Shown here piece after piece: positions 36,230 to 45,475 of a stretch of DNA of 64,000 nt (position 1 is its first letter; the number at the start of each line of letters is the position of its first letter). Below the pieces are notes generated by a model. The model made no database searches, had not been told where the DNA came from, and worked only from the letters and a program-made list of their open reading frames with translations. The translations under genes were made by a program, and so were the position numbers. The DNA comes from JACKDX01 sp964640175. Its GTDB lineage: Bacteria; Myxococcota_A; Polyangia; Polyangiales; GCA-016699535. The DNA lies in assembly GCA_964640175.1 (NCBI GenBank), contig CAZXFW010000005.1:62001-126000 (forward strand), read 5' to 3'.

Positions 36230-36943
36230 ATGGACATCCCACCGGATCAGACACTCTTAACTCAGCTGAGAGAAGCTCTTTATGCCCATTTTCAATGGGA
36301 GGCCATGCAACACCGCCCGGCTACCCCTGCATTTGTGCCTGTATCAACCGCAGCATCGTTAACGTTAGGACGGAGAAGCGATGGATCGGGTGCTCAGAAG
36401 CTGCAGCTACTCGCTGAAGAGGTTGCGCAGTGTCAGCGTTGCCGGCTGAGCGAGCGGCGCACCCAAACGGTGTTTTCCAGAGGCATGCCTAGTGCTGAGG
36501 TAGCCTTTGTGGGGGAGGGGCCGGGCTACCATGAGGACCAAGAAGGAAAGCCCTTTGTGGGAGCTGCGGGAAAGCTCCTTGATCGCATGATTCAGGCGAT
36601 GCGCTACCATCCAAACGACGTGTATATTTGCAATGTCGTCAAGTGTAGGCCTCCAGAAAATCGAACGCCTCTTCCTGATGAAGTGGCCACTTGTTTGCCC
36701 TATTTAGAGCAGCAGTTACGCTTGGTTTCACCCCGGGTCATTGTAGCTTTGGGTAAATGCGCTTCCCAAGCGTTACAGCCTGAGGGAACGTCCATGCGCG
36801 GTTGGAGGGGTACATGGTCAAAGTGGCATGGCATTGATGTCATGTCTACCTATCACCCAGCTTTCTTGCTGCGGAGCCCAGAACAGAAGAAAATTACCTG
36901 GGAAGACCTAAAACAGGTCATGCAAAAACTGGGCAATCCGTGA
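36230..36943 (+). CDS. family 4 (Fe-S) uracil-DNA glycosylase
   Basis: Removes uracil from DNA produced by cytosine deamination or misincorporation. 237 aa, with about 60 extra N-terminal residues before the catalytic domain. [4Fe-4S] ligands: Cys68 and Cys71 (CQRC), Cys139 (VVKCRPPENR) and Cys155, spaced as in thermophilic family 4 enzymes. Active-site motifs: GEGPGYHEDQEGKPFVG at 95-111 and the TYHPAFLLR loop at 207-215. Its stop overlaps the GTG start of the next gene by 4 bases (GTGA), so it is the first gene of a coupled trio. Confidence 0.94.
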   Translation: MDIPPDQTLLTQLREALYAHFQWEAMQHRPATPAFVPVSTAASLTLGRRSDGSGAQKLQLLAEEVAQCQRCRLSERRTQTVFSRGMPSAEVAFVGEGPGYHEDQEGKPFVGAAGKLLDRMIQAMRYHPNDVYICNVVKCRPPENRTPLPDEVATCLPYLEQQLRLVSPRVIVALGKCASQALQPEGTSMRGWRGTWSKWHGIDVMSTYHPAFLLRSPEQKKITWEDLKQVMQKLGNP

Positions 36944-38703
36944 CAGAACTAGAAATTCTCAGAACGGCGTTCGAGCAAGGCGTAGGGGCAAACGGCTCGG
37001 AGGAAGCAAAGGCATTGCTTGGGGTATCCCCCGATGCAGACGATTATGATCTTGCCGTCGCATTGGTGCGGTCAGTGGCGCTCAGCGAGATAGAGCAGAT
37101 TCAAGTCGCACCCGCACAACGCCTTGACCCGAGACCGCAAGCGCGGCCCAGTGTGGTTATTCAACCCTACGATGATCGTTCATTGTTGGGTCGCTTGGAA
37201 ACTTATCCCGAAAAGGGCCGCATCGACATTCACACGTTCGATGATCTCAGAACATTAACCGCCGTGCTTCGCGCAGGCCGGTTTCGTTTGCGTCGTGCTG
37301 CAGCGAGGCAAATTGGCATGCTTCTAAAAAGCTCGTCTTCTGAAAAAATCCGGCTGGTTGCTGAAACGTTAAGTGCCAATCGTGATGTCGAGATTGCATA
37401 CGAAATTCAGGCGTTGCAAAGGGAATTGCCTGGGGCAACAGGACGAAAAACGCGATCGGATAGTTCGGAGTGGCGTCGTTTGGCAGAAGAGTTCGAGCGC
37501 AATGTGGCGTATTTTTGGGAAGGTTCATTGATGGTGGATCCTCTGGCCCTCATGCCTGCCGACAAACGTGCTCAGCTTTTGCTACGCACGCGCGATTTGC
37601 ATGATGAAAGTGTTGTGTACCTTGCGGCAGTTCTGGAAGGTTCCGACGGGATTTCTACGCCAGAGCAACGCATCGTGCTTTTGCAATCTTTGCACTACGC
37701 TGGAGAACCTCGGCTTGTGCCATCGCTTCGAACTGTTTTGGAAACGGGAACGCCACAGGAAGCAATCGAAGCAGCCCGAGCTCTTGGGCGAATCGATGAT
37801 CCGCGGGTACATCCTGCGCTTGTGCAGGCATTCGAGCGCAGTTTGGTTGAAAAGGAAAAGATTGTGCTTGCAGGGGCGTTGGGTCATGTGGGCGATGCGC
37901 GAGGGGCGGGCTATGTTAGAAATTTTCTAGAAAGCCAAGACAGCGTGTTAGTTCAACTGGCTTTGGAAGCCATGGAGTCTTTAGGCAGCACCGAAGACAG
38001 CGAGTCTTTGGCGTTGTTGCTTGAACACAAAGACCCTGAAGTTATCGTCAGGACGGTACGAGCATTAGGTAGGCTTGGCGATGTACGTGCTCTCATCCCC
38101 TTGCGTCGCATCGTACAGGCAACCACTATTTCGGCATTTCGCGCCGAAGCCGAGGACGCTCTTAACTCTGTGCGCTCTCGCATGGATCTTCGTGGTGAAG
38201 ACGTTCCCGAAAACGTGACAGCAGTTCATGCGATGGAAGCCGTATCCAATGCACAGCTTTCAGCCAAACGGGACCCGGCATCCGTAAAACTTCGAAGTTA
38301 TTGGGATTGGTCCATGGGTTTGTTTTGGATGATGATTGGATTTTCTCGCAAAGCGGTGGCTCGGTTTGAATCGGCAGCGGCACGCAGGCCTGGCTGGGTG
38401 AATCCTCTCTTGTCCATTGGCATGATCCACGCCAGACGTGATCGCACAGCTCAAGCGCTCACCGCATTCCGACGGGCGATTGAAGCAGATCGTGGACATG
38501 TGGAACATAACCCATTGGTGACCCGTACGCTTGCATTATGCTTTTTGCGTCGGGCCGAGCAAGTGGAGCACGATGGCCGCTCGGATGTGGCCCGCAGCCT
38601 GCTTGAAGAAGTGCTTACACTTGATCTGAGGTATGTGCCGGCCTCCGTATTGTTTGAGCTACGTCGACGTCGCGAAGCGTTTCGCGCAAGGACCGCTGCA
38701 TGA
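36940..38703 (+). CDS. HEAT-repeat/TPR protein of unknown function
   Basis: A 587-aa product with a GTG start overlapping the glycosylase stop. Residues about 90-430 contain HEAT/PBS-lyase-type repeats of about 31 residues (EAIEAARALGRIDDPRVHPAL, LVQLALEAMESLGSTEDSESLA, VIVRTVRALGRLGDVRALIPL). Residues about 440-570 have TPR-like repeats preceded by SYWDWSMGLFWMMIGFSRKAV. No signal peptide or enzyme motif. Such solenoids bind proteins or nucleic acid. Sandwiched between a uracil-DNA glycosylase and a SWIM-finger protein, a DNA-related scaffold role is possible but not shown. Confidence 0.85.
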   Translation: MTELEILRTAFEQGVGANGSEEAKALLGVSPDADDYDLAVALVRSVALSEIEQIQVAPAQRLDPRPQARPSVVIQPYDDRSLLGRLETYPEKGRIDIHTFDDLRTLTAVLRAGRFRLRRAAARQIGMLLKSSSSEKIRLVAETLSANRDVEIAYEIQALQRELPGATGRKTRSDSSEWRRLAEEFERNVAYFWEGSLMVDPLALMPADKRAQLLLRTRDLHDESVVYLAAVLEGSDGISTPEQRIVLLQSLHYAGEPRLVPSLRTVLETGTPQEAIEAARALGRIDDPRVHPALVQAFERSLVEKEKIVLAGALGHVGDARGAGYVRNFLESQDSVLVQLALEAMESLGSTEDSESLALLLEHKDPEVIVRTVRALGRLGDVRALIPLRRIVQATTISAFRAEAEDALNSVRSRMDLRGEDVPENVTAVHAMEAVSNAQLSAKRDPASVKLRSYWDWSMGLFWMMIGFSRKAVARFESAAARRPGWVNPLLSIGMIHARRDRTAQALTAFRRAIEADRGHVEHNPLVTRTLALCFLRRAEQVEHDGRSDVARSLLEEVLTLDLRYVPASVLFELRRRREAFRARTAA

Positions 38704-39989
38704 CGCTCGATCTCAAACAAATTGCTTCGCGCATACTGGACGCGAAGAGCAACTCGGCGTCAGCAAGCGCCGTCTCGTTTGAATCCATGACCGTGCATTT
38801 GAGATCTGAAGGACAGGCCGAGACGGTGATTTTGCATGGGAAAGGCAAGGACGTTGGGTTTAGTTGCACCTGTGGAAAAGAATCGTGTGCCCATGTTCGA
38901 TGGGTGATGCATCATTTGCTAAACGCTGGACAAGTTCTCGAAGCTCCTGAAACGGATCTGAGCCGTCGCAGCGAACTTCCCGGTCAGCGTCTGTCTTCCA
39001 TCAGCGGCAGCTTGCGGGTGGTTGATAGCCCCGATGGGCCATTGCTTCGTGACAAGGCGTTGCTTGCTGAACGTTTGGAAGAATTGGTAACCGCAGTGGT
39101 TCGCGTAGGAACAGAGGCCGTCCAATCCCCGTCAGTGGAAGATGCGCTGAAACGGCTATTAGAAGCTGCGCCGCAGCCCTTGCCCCTGGGATTTGAGCGA
39201 TGGCTCGGTCGAATTAAAACAGCCTTGAATCGAACAGATCTGCATCGCTTGGCACGAGTGCTCTATGGAGGGTGTTTATCAGCTGATGCGCTACGCAATC
39301 CCCGTGAGGCGACACCTCCGCAGCTGGCCGCATGGTTTGGCGCCCAACGAAAGTCGTATGCGGATGCATGGCAGGCCAATCGTATCCAAGATAATGTGTT
39401 CATGGAAATTGCACGTGAATGGCTGCCAGGCAGTCATCGAGCCGCCATTGAACGCCGGTATTTGGTCAGTATCGATACAGGTGAGGTGTTTTGCGAGGAC
39501 AGGCAAATGGGCGAGGCACGCGTTTCTTCAGGCCCCTGTCCGCGTTTAGTGCACGTTGGGTTGGCACACTTGGAGCCCGGCACTCCACGGCGCATACGGT
39601 TGCTTCAGTATGCCATTTCCGGAAGAATCAGCGCAGCAGACTGGGCCAAAGTGAAATTGGCAGCGGTCCGGCGTTTCAGACCTTTAGCACAGACGTACCG
39701 TGAAGCTGTGAAAACATTTCCTGCGCTCGCTGAACCTTTTGTGTTGGTAAGGCCTGCTCGGTTCGAATACGACGGAGCACCTGTCCCTTTGGATGAGGAA
39801 GATACGCCTTTGCCTTTGGCAGCCGCCGAAAACCCTGCGGAACTTGACTGGATCTCCCGTGTCATCAATCGTGGCGATGTACAGTGGATGGCTGGACGGC
39901 TGGTGGATACTGAAAACTGCCTCATGCTTCGTGTTCGAAGCGTAGGGGTGTTAGAAAACAATGTCCTGCGACATCATCGAATTTCATAG
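38700..39989 (+). CDS. SWIM zinc-finger protein
   Basis: A 429-aa product whose ATG overlaps the preceding stop (ATGA). SWIM motif near the N terminus: Cys56, Cys58, Cys63 and His65 (CTCGKESCAH), the CxCxnCxH pattern known to bind zinc and DNA or protein. The rest is helical, with Arg-rich stretches and no ATPase motif; SWI2/SNF2 proteins often have SWIM-only partners, but no SNF2 gene is here. It ends 5 bases before the carboxylase gene, so the trio may be read through into it. Function unknown. Confidence 0.85.
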   Translation: MTLDLKQIASRILDAKSNSASASAVSFESMTVHLRSEGQAETVILHGKGKDVGFSCTCGKESCAHVRWVMHHLLNAGQVLEAPETDLSRRSELPGQRLSSISGSLRVVDSPDGPLLRDKALLAERLEELVTAVVRVGTEAVQSPSVEDALKRLLEAAPQPLPLGFERWLGRIKTALNRTDLHRLARVLYGGCLSADALRNPREATPPQLAAWFGAQRKSYADAWQANRIQDNVFMEIAREWLPGSHRAAIERRYLVSIDTGEVFCEDRQMGEARVSSGPCPRLVHVGLAHLEPGTPRRIRLLQYAISGRISAADWAKVKLAAVRRFRPLAQTYREAVKTFPALAEPFVLVRPARFEYDGAPVPLDEEDTPLPLAAAENPAELDWISRVINRGDVQWMAGRLVDTENCLMLRVRSVGVLENNVLRHHRIS

Positions 39990-39994
39990 GCGCT

Positions 39995-41524
39995 ATGACC
40001 ATTTTCAAACCCCAAGATGAACTTAAACGAATTTTGACCGGTGGAGACCCTAAGTACCATGATCAAAACGAAAAGCGGGGTAAGTTATTTGCTCGCGAAC
40101 GTATCGCGCTCTTGCTCGATGCCGATAGCTTTGTCGAAGACGGAGCCTTTGCGAACGCCTCAATTCCAGAGTTACCTGCCGATGGGGTGATTACAGGGCT
40201 TGGAAAAATTAAGGGCCGCACAGTGGGGATCATGGCCAATGATTCCACGGTGAAAGCAGGATCCTGGGGCAAGCTGACTGTCGAGAAAATTCTGCGTTTG
40301 CAGGAAACCGTGACCAAGTTGCGTTGCCCAATGTTTTACCTTGTCGATTCAGCAGGTGCACGTATTACGGATCAAGTCGCGATGTTTCCAGGTCGACGTG
40401 GAGCTGGACACATTTTTTACAATCAAGTGCAACTAAGCGGGATCGTGCCTCAAGTGTGCCTGTTATTTGGCCCAAGTGCTGCAGGAGGCGCTTACATCCC
40501 TGCTTTTTGCGATGTGGTGATCATGGTGAAGGCCAATGCGTCCATGTATCTCGGTTCTCCGAGAATGGCAGAGATGGTGATAGGCGAAAAAGTCACCCTT
40601 GAAGAAATGGGCGGGGCGAGTATGCATTGCTCCGTTTCGGGATGTGGCGATTTTCTAGTTGAAACAGAGCAGGAAGCTTTGGCGCTTGCACAGCAGTATC
40701 TCGATTATTTCCCTAACCATTGTGGCGAATACCCGTTGACAGCAATTTCCAAAGATCCATCTAAAGACGGAGCAGAGCTGACCGATCTTGTTCCTCTCGA
40801 TGAAAACAAAGCCTTTGACATGAAACTGCTTATCGAAGGCATTGTCGATCAAGAAAGCTTTTTGGAAATCAAAGCGCTTTATGCCAAAGAAATTATAACA
40901 GGGCTTGCCCGAATCGACGGAAGAACAGTTGGAATCATCGCTAACCAACCAAAGCATCTTGGCGGCGTGCTGTTTGTGGACAGCGCCAACAAAGCTGCTC
41001 GGTTTATCGGTTTGTGTGATGCATTTAATATTCCATTGCTTTATCTCGCTGATGTGCCTGGCTTTATGATTGGATCAAAAGTTGAGCGACAAGGCATCAT
41101 CCGGGCAGGCGCAAAAATGGTTTCGGCTGTCAGCGAGGCTTCGGTTCCAAGCATTAGCGTCATTGTGCGTAAAGCGTATGGAGCAGGCCTGTATGCCATG
41201 GCAGGCCCTGCTTTTGAGCCCAGCGCGTGTTTAGCTCTTCCTTCAGCTTCGATCGCCGTCATGGGAGCGCGTGCTGCTGTGAATGCAGTGTTTTACAATA
41301 AGATCCAATCTATAAGCGAAGGCGACGAACGTGAAGCCTTTATCAAAGAACGACAGGAACGCTACCGACAAGATGTGGATCTTGGAAAGCTTGCTTCTGA
41401 GCTGGTCATCGATGCCGTGGTCCCCGTAGAAGCGTTACGAACGGAACTTATACAACGGTTTGAGCTTTATCAGGCGCAACACACGCCCAAGCCTCAGAAG
41501 AAACACATGATTATGCCCATGTAG
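39995..41524 (+). CDS. pccB: acyl-CoA carboxylase carboxyltransferase (propionyl-CoA carboxylase beta type)
   Basis: A 509-aa product. The fused N/C crotonase-fold carboxyltransferase of the PccB/MmdA/MccB group. Landmarks: KLFARERIALLLD, the oxyanion-forming GPSAAGGAYIPAFCD near 159-173, DSAGARI near 118-124, and LYLADVPGFMIGSKVERQGIIRAGAKM in the C-terminal half. Which acyl-CoA it uses (propionyl, methylcrotonyl) cannot be fixed, but the adjacent B12-binding subunit favours propionyl-CoA/methylmalonyl-CoA. The biotin carboxylase and biotin carrier are not in this window. It starts 5 bases after the SWIM gene. Confidence 0.9.
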   Translation: MTIFKPQDELKRILTGGDPKYHDQNEKRGKLFARERIALLLDADSFVEDGAFANASIPELPADGVITGLGKIKGRTVGIMANDSTVKAGSWGKLTVEKILRLQETVTKLRCPMFYLVDSAGARITDQVAMFPGRRGAGHIFYNQVQLSGIVPQVCLLFGPSAAGGAYIPAFCDVVIMVKANASMYLGSPRMAEMVIGEKVTLEEMGGASMHCSVSGCGDFLVETEQEALALAQQYLDYFPNHCGEYPLTAISKDPSKDGAELTDLVPLDENKAFDMKLLIEGIVDQESFLEIKALYAKEIITGLARIDGRTVGIIANQPKHLGGVLFVDSANKAARFIGLCDAFNIPLLYLADVPGFMIGSKVERQGIIRAGAKMVSAVSEASVPSISVIVRKAYGAGLYAMAGPAFEPSACLALPSASIAVMGARAAVNAVFYNKIQSISEGDEREAFIKERQERYRQDVDLGKLASELVIDAVVPVEALRTELIQRFELYQAQHTPKPQKKHMIMPM

Positions 41525-41594
41525 GTGTAAGTCCTACGTAAAGGCTTTTCTTCAAGAATTGAATCCATGGCCTCATGTGTAATAAACTGATGGC

Positions 41595-42002
41595 ATGGGC
41601 ACTCCGCACATTCGAATCCTCGTGGCTAAACCAGGCCTCGATGGACATGATCGAGGCGCTAAGGTCGTGGCTCGTGCATTACGTGATGCGGGATTTGAGG
41701 TGATATACACCGGGCTTCATCAAACGCCTGAGATGATTGCTCAGGCTGCTATCCAAGAGGACGTGGATGCCGTGGGGCTGTCTATTATGTCTGGTGCGCA
41801 TCGCACATTGTTTCCTGCTGTCATTGAAGCGCTCAAAGAACGAGGGGCTCACGACATTGTCGTTTTTGGGGGAGGGATTGTTCCAGACGAGGACATCGAG
41901 TTGCTCAAAAGCAAAGGTGTCCATGCGATTTTTACGCCTGGCACGTCGTTGGCTGAAATTGTCACATGGATCCATGCCAATGTGACACCCAAAGCTGCCT
42001 AA
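41595..42002 (+). CDS. B12-binding subunit, methylmalonyl-CoA mutase C-terminal type
   Basis: A 135-aa product. A complete cobalamin-binding Rossmann domain with the DxHxxG signature D16-G-H18-D-R-G21, the SIMSGAH loop, and FGGGIVPDEDIELLKSKGVHAIFTPGT at the C-terminal edge. In most bacteria this domain is fused to the large mutase subunit; here it is a free small subunit as in archaea and some Deltaproteobacteria, and the large subunit must be elsewhere. Another B12 mutase partner (isobutyryl- or ethylmalonyl-type) is possible. 70 bases after pccB; next is an acyl-CoA dehydrogenase. Confidence 0.93.
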   Translation: MGTPHIRILVAKPGLDGHDRGAKVVARALRDAGFEVIYTGLHQTPEMIAQAAIQEDVDAVGLSIMSGAHRTLFPAVIEALKERGAHDIVVFGGGIVPDEDIELLKSKGVHAIFTPGTSLAEIVTWIHANVTPKAA

Positions 42003-42045
42003 GAAGTTCTATCTTTATAGAAGGTTTTGGCGTTATACTGCGTTC

Positions 42046-43191
42046 ATGGATTTTGCGTTGGATGAGCTGCACCGTTCTGTGCAGCAAACCGCACGTGACT
42101 TTGCGCAACGCGAAGTGCGGCCAGTGGCGATCGAATGGGACAAGGCCGAAAAGATGCCTGAGTCCATTCGAAAGCGTGTAAGCGAGCTTGGGTTTTGGGG
42201 CATTCGGATCCCTGAACAGTATGGGGGAGCCGGATTGGATACCATGGCATATGCCATTGTTATTGAAGAGCTGGCACGTGAAGATGGCTCATTGGCTCTA
42301 AATGTGGCAGCCCACAATGGGCTAGGCTCGTCGCATATTGGCACATTTGGGACTGAAGCGCAGCGTGAGCGCTACTTGCCAAAGCTTGCGACTGGTGAAT
42401 GGTTGGGAGCGTGGGCCCTGACAGAGCCTGGCTCTGGCTCAGATGCAGCAGGAATGCAGACACGCGCCATACGCAACGACCGCGGCTGGCTCATCAACGG
42501 AAGCAAACAGTTTATTACTCACGGCGCAAGCGCTGGTGTGTGCGTAGTCATGGCGATGACCCACCCCGAATGCAAACAAAAAGGCATCACAGCTTTTGCG
42601 GTTGAAAAAGGCACGCCAGGGTTTGAAGTGAGCCAACATCTGCATAAGCTCGGTATGCGCGCCAGTGAAACCGTGGAACTCAGTTTTACCGATGTGTTTG
42701 TGACAGATGATCAGCGAATTGGGGACGATGGGCATGGTTTTTTGGACACGCTTCGGATTTTGGACACAGGACGTATCAGCATTGGCGCGCTTGCGTTGGG
42801 GCTTGGCGAAGGCGCGCTTGCTCGAGCAATTTCGTACACAAAGGAGCGTGTGCAGTTTGGTAAGCCGATTGCAACATACCAAGCCATTCAATGGATGCTT
42901 GCGGATTCACGCACGGAACTGGATGCTGCGCGGTTTTTGGTTTGGAGAGCGGCAACGTTAGCGGATCAAGGCAAGCCCTTTAGCGTTGAAGCCTCAATGG
43001 CCAAGCTGTATGCCTCTGAAGCCGCAAGTCGCGTGTGTAACCGTGCAGTGCAAATCCATGGAGGCTATGGATACACACGAGACTACGTTGTAGAGCGACA
43101 CTTGCGGGATGCCAAGCTATGCGAAATCGGTGAAGGCACCAGTGAAGTGCAGCGTATGGTGATCGCACGTCATATGTTGCGCAACCACTGA
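42046..43191 (+). CDS. acyl-CoA dehydrogenase
   Basis: A 381-aa FAD enzyme of normal length. Substrate and cofactor motifs: ALTEPGSGSDAAG near 125-137, the catalytic base Glu363 in IGEGTSEVQRMVIAR, and the family signature QIHGGYGYTRDYVVERHLRDAK near the C terminus. It oxidises an acyl-CoA to the 2-enoyl-CoA and passes electrons to an ETF. The substrate cannot be read; with pccB and the B12 subunit next to it, a short or branched chain is likely. 43 bases separate it from the B12 subunit, so the two are probably co-transcribed. Confidence 0.94.
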   Translation: MDFALDELHRSVQQTARDFAQREVRPVAIEWDKAEKMPESIRKRVSELGFWGIRIPEQYGGAGLDTMAYAIVIEELAREDGSLALNVAAHNGLGSSHIGTFGTEAQRERYLPKLATGEWLGAWALTEPGSGSDAAGMQTRAIRNDRGWLINGSKQFITHGASAGVCVVMAMTHPECKQKGITAFAVEKGTPGFEVSQHLHKLGMRASETVELSFTDVFVTDDQRIGDDGHGFLDTLRILDTGRISIGALALGLGEGALARAISYTKERVQFGKPIATYQAIQWMLADSRTELDAARFLVWRAATLADQGKPFSVEASMAKLYASEAASRVCNRAVQIHGGYGYTRDYVVERHLRDAKLCEIGEGTSEVQRMVIARHMLRNH

Positions 43192-43260
43192 TGTTCATAA
43201 CCATCCCTTAAGACATGGCCACGATTGACACCGCAAGGGGCATCGTCGATAAGCCTTGGA

Positions 43261-44139
43261 ATGTGGGTTATCGGTGAGGCATTTGAGGACTGGATTTTCT
43301 CAGGCTTGAGCGCTTGGCCCGATCCTGGTCATGAGATCAAGACCGACGACCTTCAACGTTGTCCTGGCGGTGGAGCCGTAATTACTTCCGTGGCCGCTGC
43401 GCGGCTTGGCATACCGGTCCATTTGCTAAGCGCTCTGGGAGCAGAACACGAAGCCCTGTTGGTCAAAGAAGGCGTGCACGTGAAAAACTTAGCCCAAGCT
43501 GGGGATATTCCCGCGGTGACCATCGCCCTTACCACTTCAAAAAACCGTAGTTTTCTCACGTACAACGGCGCCAATTCTAACATTGAGTCGAGGTTTTTTG
43601 AGGCCCTGAAAACCTTGGCAATTCCAACAGGGACCCACATTCACTGTGCGTTTGAGCCTCAATCGCCTGCCCTGTGGGCTGAGTGGGTAGTGAGCCAACG
43701 TCAAGCCGCGGGCATCACGGTTTCCTGGGATTTTGGCTGGTCGGAGGCATTGGCAACACGTAATGGGATTTCAGACCTTGTAAGCGCTGTGGATCTATTG
43801 TTTCTCAATGAAGATGAAACGCTCCTATACAGTGGTGTCAGTCAATGGGACCACGCAATCCAATATTGGAAAGGTCAGCAACGGTGTGTGATTATTCGTC
43901 GCGCAGAACGCGGAGCGGAATGGGTGTGTGGGGATAGCCATTACCACGCACTCCCTCCAGTGGTAGAGGTGCGGGATCCCACCGGTGCAGGGGATGCATT
44001 TAACGCTGGCTTTTTATGTGCATGGACCAAAGGCTTTGATCCCCAAGAGTGCCTAACATGGGGCAATCGATTGGGCTCGGCTGCAGTCACTGCGGTAGGT
44101 GGTATTGCTGGATTACCACATGGTAGCATTGGAGACTGA
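43261..44139 (+). CDS. PfkB/ribokinase-family sugar kinase
   Basis: About 292 aa from the ATG at 43261 (MWVIGEAFEDW); a TTG at 43225 extends the frame by 12 residues, and neither has a strong Shine-Dalgarno. PfkB landmarks: the substrate-binding GGGAVITSVAAARLG region, FLNEDETLL, and the C-terminal ATP/catalytic DPTGAGDAFNAGFL. It transfers phosphate from ATP to a sugar or nucleoside; the substrate is not readable. A GH4 phospho-glycosidase and a permease follow on the same strand, so a kinase-first pathway for an imported glycoside is possible. Confidence 0.87.
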   Translation: MWVIGEAFEDWIFSGLSAWPDPGHEIKTDDLQRCPGGGAVITSVAAARLGIPVHLLSALGAEHEALLVKEGVHVKNLAQAGDIPAVTIALTTSKNRSFLTYNGANSNIESRFFEALKTLAIPTGTHIHCAFEPQSPALWAEWVVSQRQAAGITVSWDFGWSEALATRNGISDLVSAVDLLFLNEDETLLYSGVSQWDHAIQYWKGQQRCVIIRRAERGAEWVCGDSHYHALPPVVEVRDPTGAGDAFNAGFLCAWTKGFDPQECLTWGNRLGSAAVTAVGGIAGLPHGSIGD

Positions 44140-44176
44140 GATGCTTCATGCTACAGCATCCACAACTTGGTAAGCA

Positions 44177-45475
44177 GTGCGTATCAGTGTGATCGGCGGG
44201 GCAGGGCTTAGGCTGCCTCTTTTAGCTCAGGGACTCGCGACATCGCGGTTGCCGATCCGCGAGCTTTGTCTCTACGACACCGACCAAGAACACTTGGCAA
44301 CCATTGCACCTGTTGCTGCACACTATGCCAAGTCTATTCGAGTATTAACGTTTGATAATCCCGAAGCATGCGTTCGTGGAAGTTCGTTTGTGTTCTTGTC
44401 GATTCGCCCGGGACAAATGGATCAACGCGCTCGGGATGAGCGCATATGCTTGAAGCATGGTGTGATAGGGCAGGAGACTGTGGGAGCCGCAGGATTCGCC
44501 ATGGCACTGCGCGCCATTGGCCCCTCGGTCAACTATGCCAAACTTGTGCAACAGCACGCCCCAGACGCTTGGATTATTAATTTTACCAATCCGGTAAGCA
44601 TTGTGACGCAAGCGGTGCATGAGTCTACGGATGCGAGGATTATTGGCATCTGCGACACGCCGACGGAGCTTTGGGCGGAAGCTGCGGAGTTTTTACATCT
44701 TATTCCATCGGAATGTGAGTTTGACTACATCGGCCTTAACCACCTTGGTTTTTTGCGTGAGGTCTATTGGCAAGGTAAACCGCAGCTTGAGCGCTGGTGG
44801 TCTTCGCCAGAAAAACTTACGGCGCTATATAGTCGGCCAATGTTTCGTGCTGCACAACTTGCAGCACTCAGGCTTTTGCCAAGCGAATATCTCTATTTCT
44901 ATTACCATTCCGAGCAGGCGTTGGAGCATCTCATACAAGCAGCGCATGGGCGCGGCGAGCAGCTTGCTCAGCAAAATCAAATGCTTTGGAAACAACTCAA
45001 GCAATCCGGTGACTCTGCAATAGAATGCTATGAGGCGTATCTAAGGCAAAGAGACGCAAGTTACATGCAGGCGGAGACCGCAGATATTCGGGAACGGCGT
45101 GCTTTAGGGCGTTATGCTCAAACGGGTTACGATAAAATTGCTGTTAAAGTGTTAGAGGGGCTCTATTTTAACACGCGCGAAGTGCTGGCATTGAATGTTC
45201 TTAACCACGGCAACATTCCTGAACTAGCTGAAGAGGATGTGATCGAAGTGCCGTGTGTCATCGGCAGCAATGGGCCTCGAGCACTTCATGCAGGGAGTCT
45301 GCCTGATGCCATCAAAGAACTGGTGCTTCAGGTAAAGCGCTATGAGCGAAGCGCTGTGCAAGCCGCCATGGCTCAGGACGAAACGTTGGCCGTGCGTGCG
45401 CTTTCGGAAAATCCACTTATCCCCTCGGTCGAGCTTGCTTCTAGTCTTGTCAAAGCATTGGGGCCGTTTTGGTAA
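44177..45475 (+). CDS. GH4 NAD/Mn-dependent 6-phospho-glycosidase
   Basis: A 432-aa product with a GTG start. Family 4 glycosidases use NAD+ and Mn2+ and cleave phosphorylated glycosides by a redox elimination. Landmarks: Rossmann RISVIGGAGLRLPLL at 2-16 (the NAD loop), FLSIRPGQMDQRARDE with the Arg segment, NFTNPVSIVT at 135-144, the metal ligands Cys159 (GICDTP) and His189 (GLNHLGF). Most like the 6-phospho-beta-glucosidase branch. Phosphoglycosides normally come from a PTS, but no PTS component is near; the PfkB kinase before it is the alternative source. Length normal. Confidence 0.9.
   Translation: MRISVIGGAGLRLPLLAQGLATSRLPIRELCLYDTDQEHLATIAPVAAHYAKSIRVLTFDNPEACVRGSSFVFLSIRPGQMDQRARDERICLKHGVIGQETVGAAGFAMALRAIGPSVNYAKLVQQHAPDAWIINFTNPVSIVTQAVHESTDARIIGICDTPTELWAEAAEFLHLIPSECEFDYIGLNHLGFLREVYWQGKPQLERWWSSPEKLTALYSRPMFRAAQLAALRLLPSEYLYFYYHSEQALEHLIQAAHGRGEQLAQQNQMLWKQLKQSGDSAIECYEAYLRQRDASYMQAETADIRERRALGRYAQTGYDKIAVKVLEGLYFNTREVLALNVLNHGNIPELAEEDVIEVPCVIGSNGPRALHAGSLPDAIKELVLQVKRYERSAVQAAMAQDETLAVRALSENPLIPSVELASSLVKALGPFW

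Noticed and set aside
41522..41545. GTAGG-N7-CCTAC hairpin after the carboxylase gene
   Set aside because: Short stem and no T run; not a convincing terminator.
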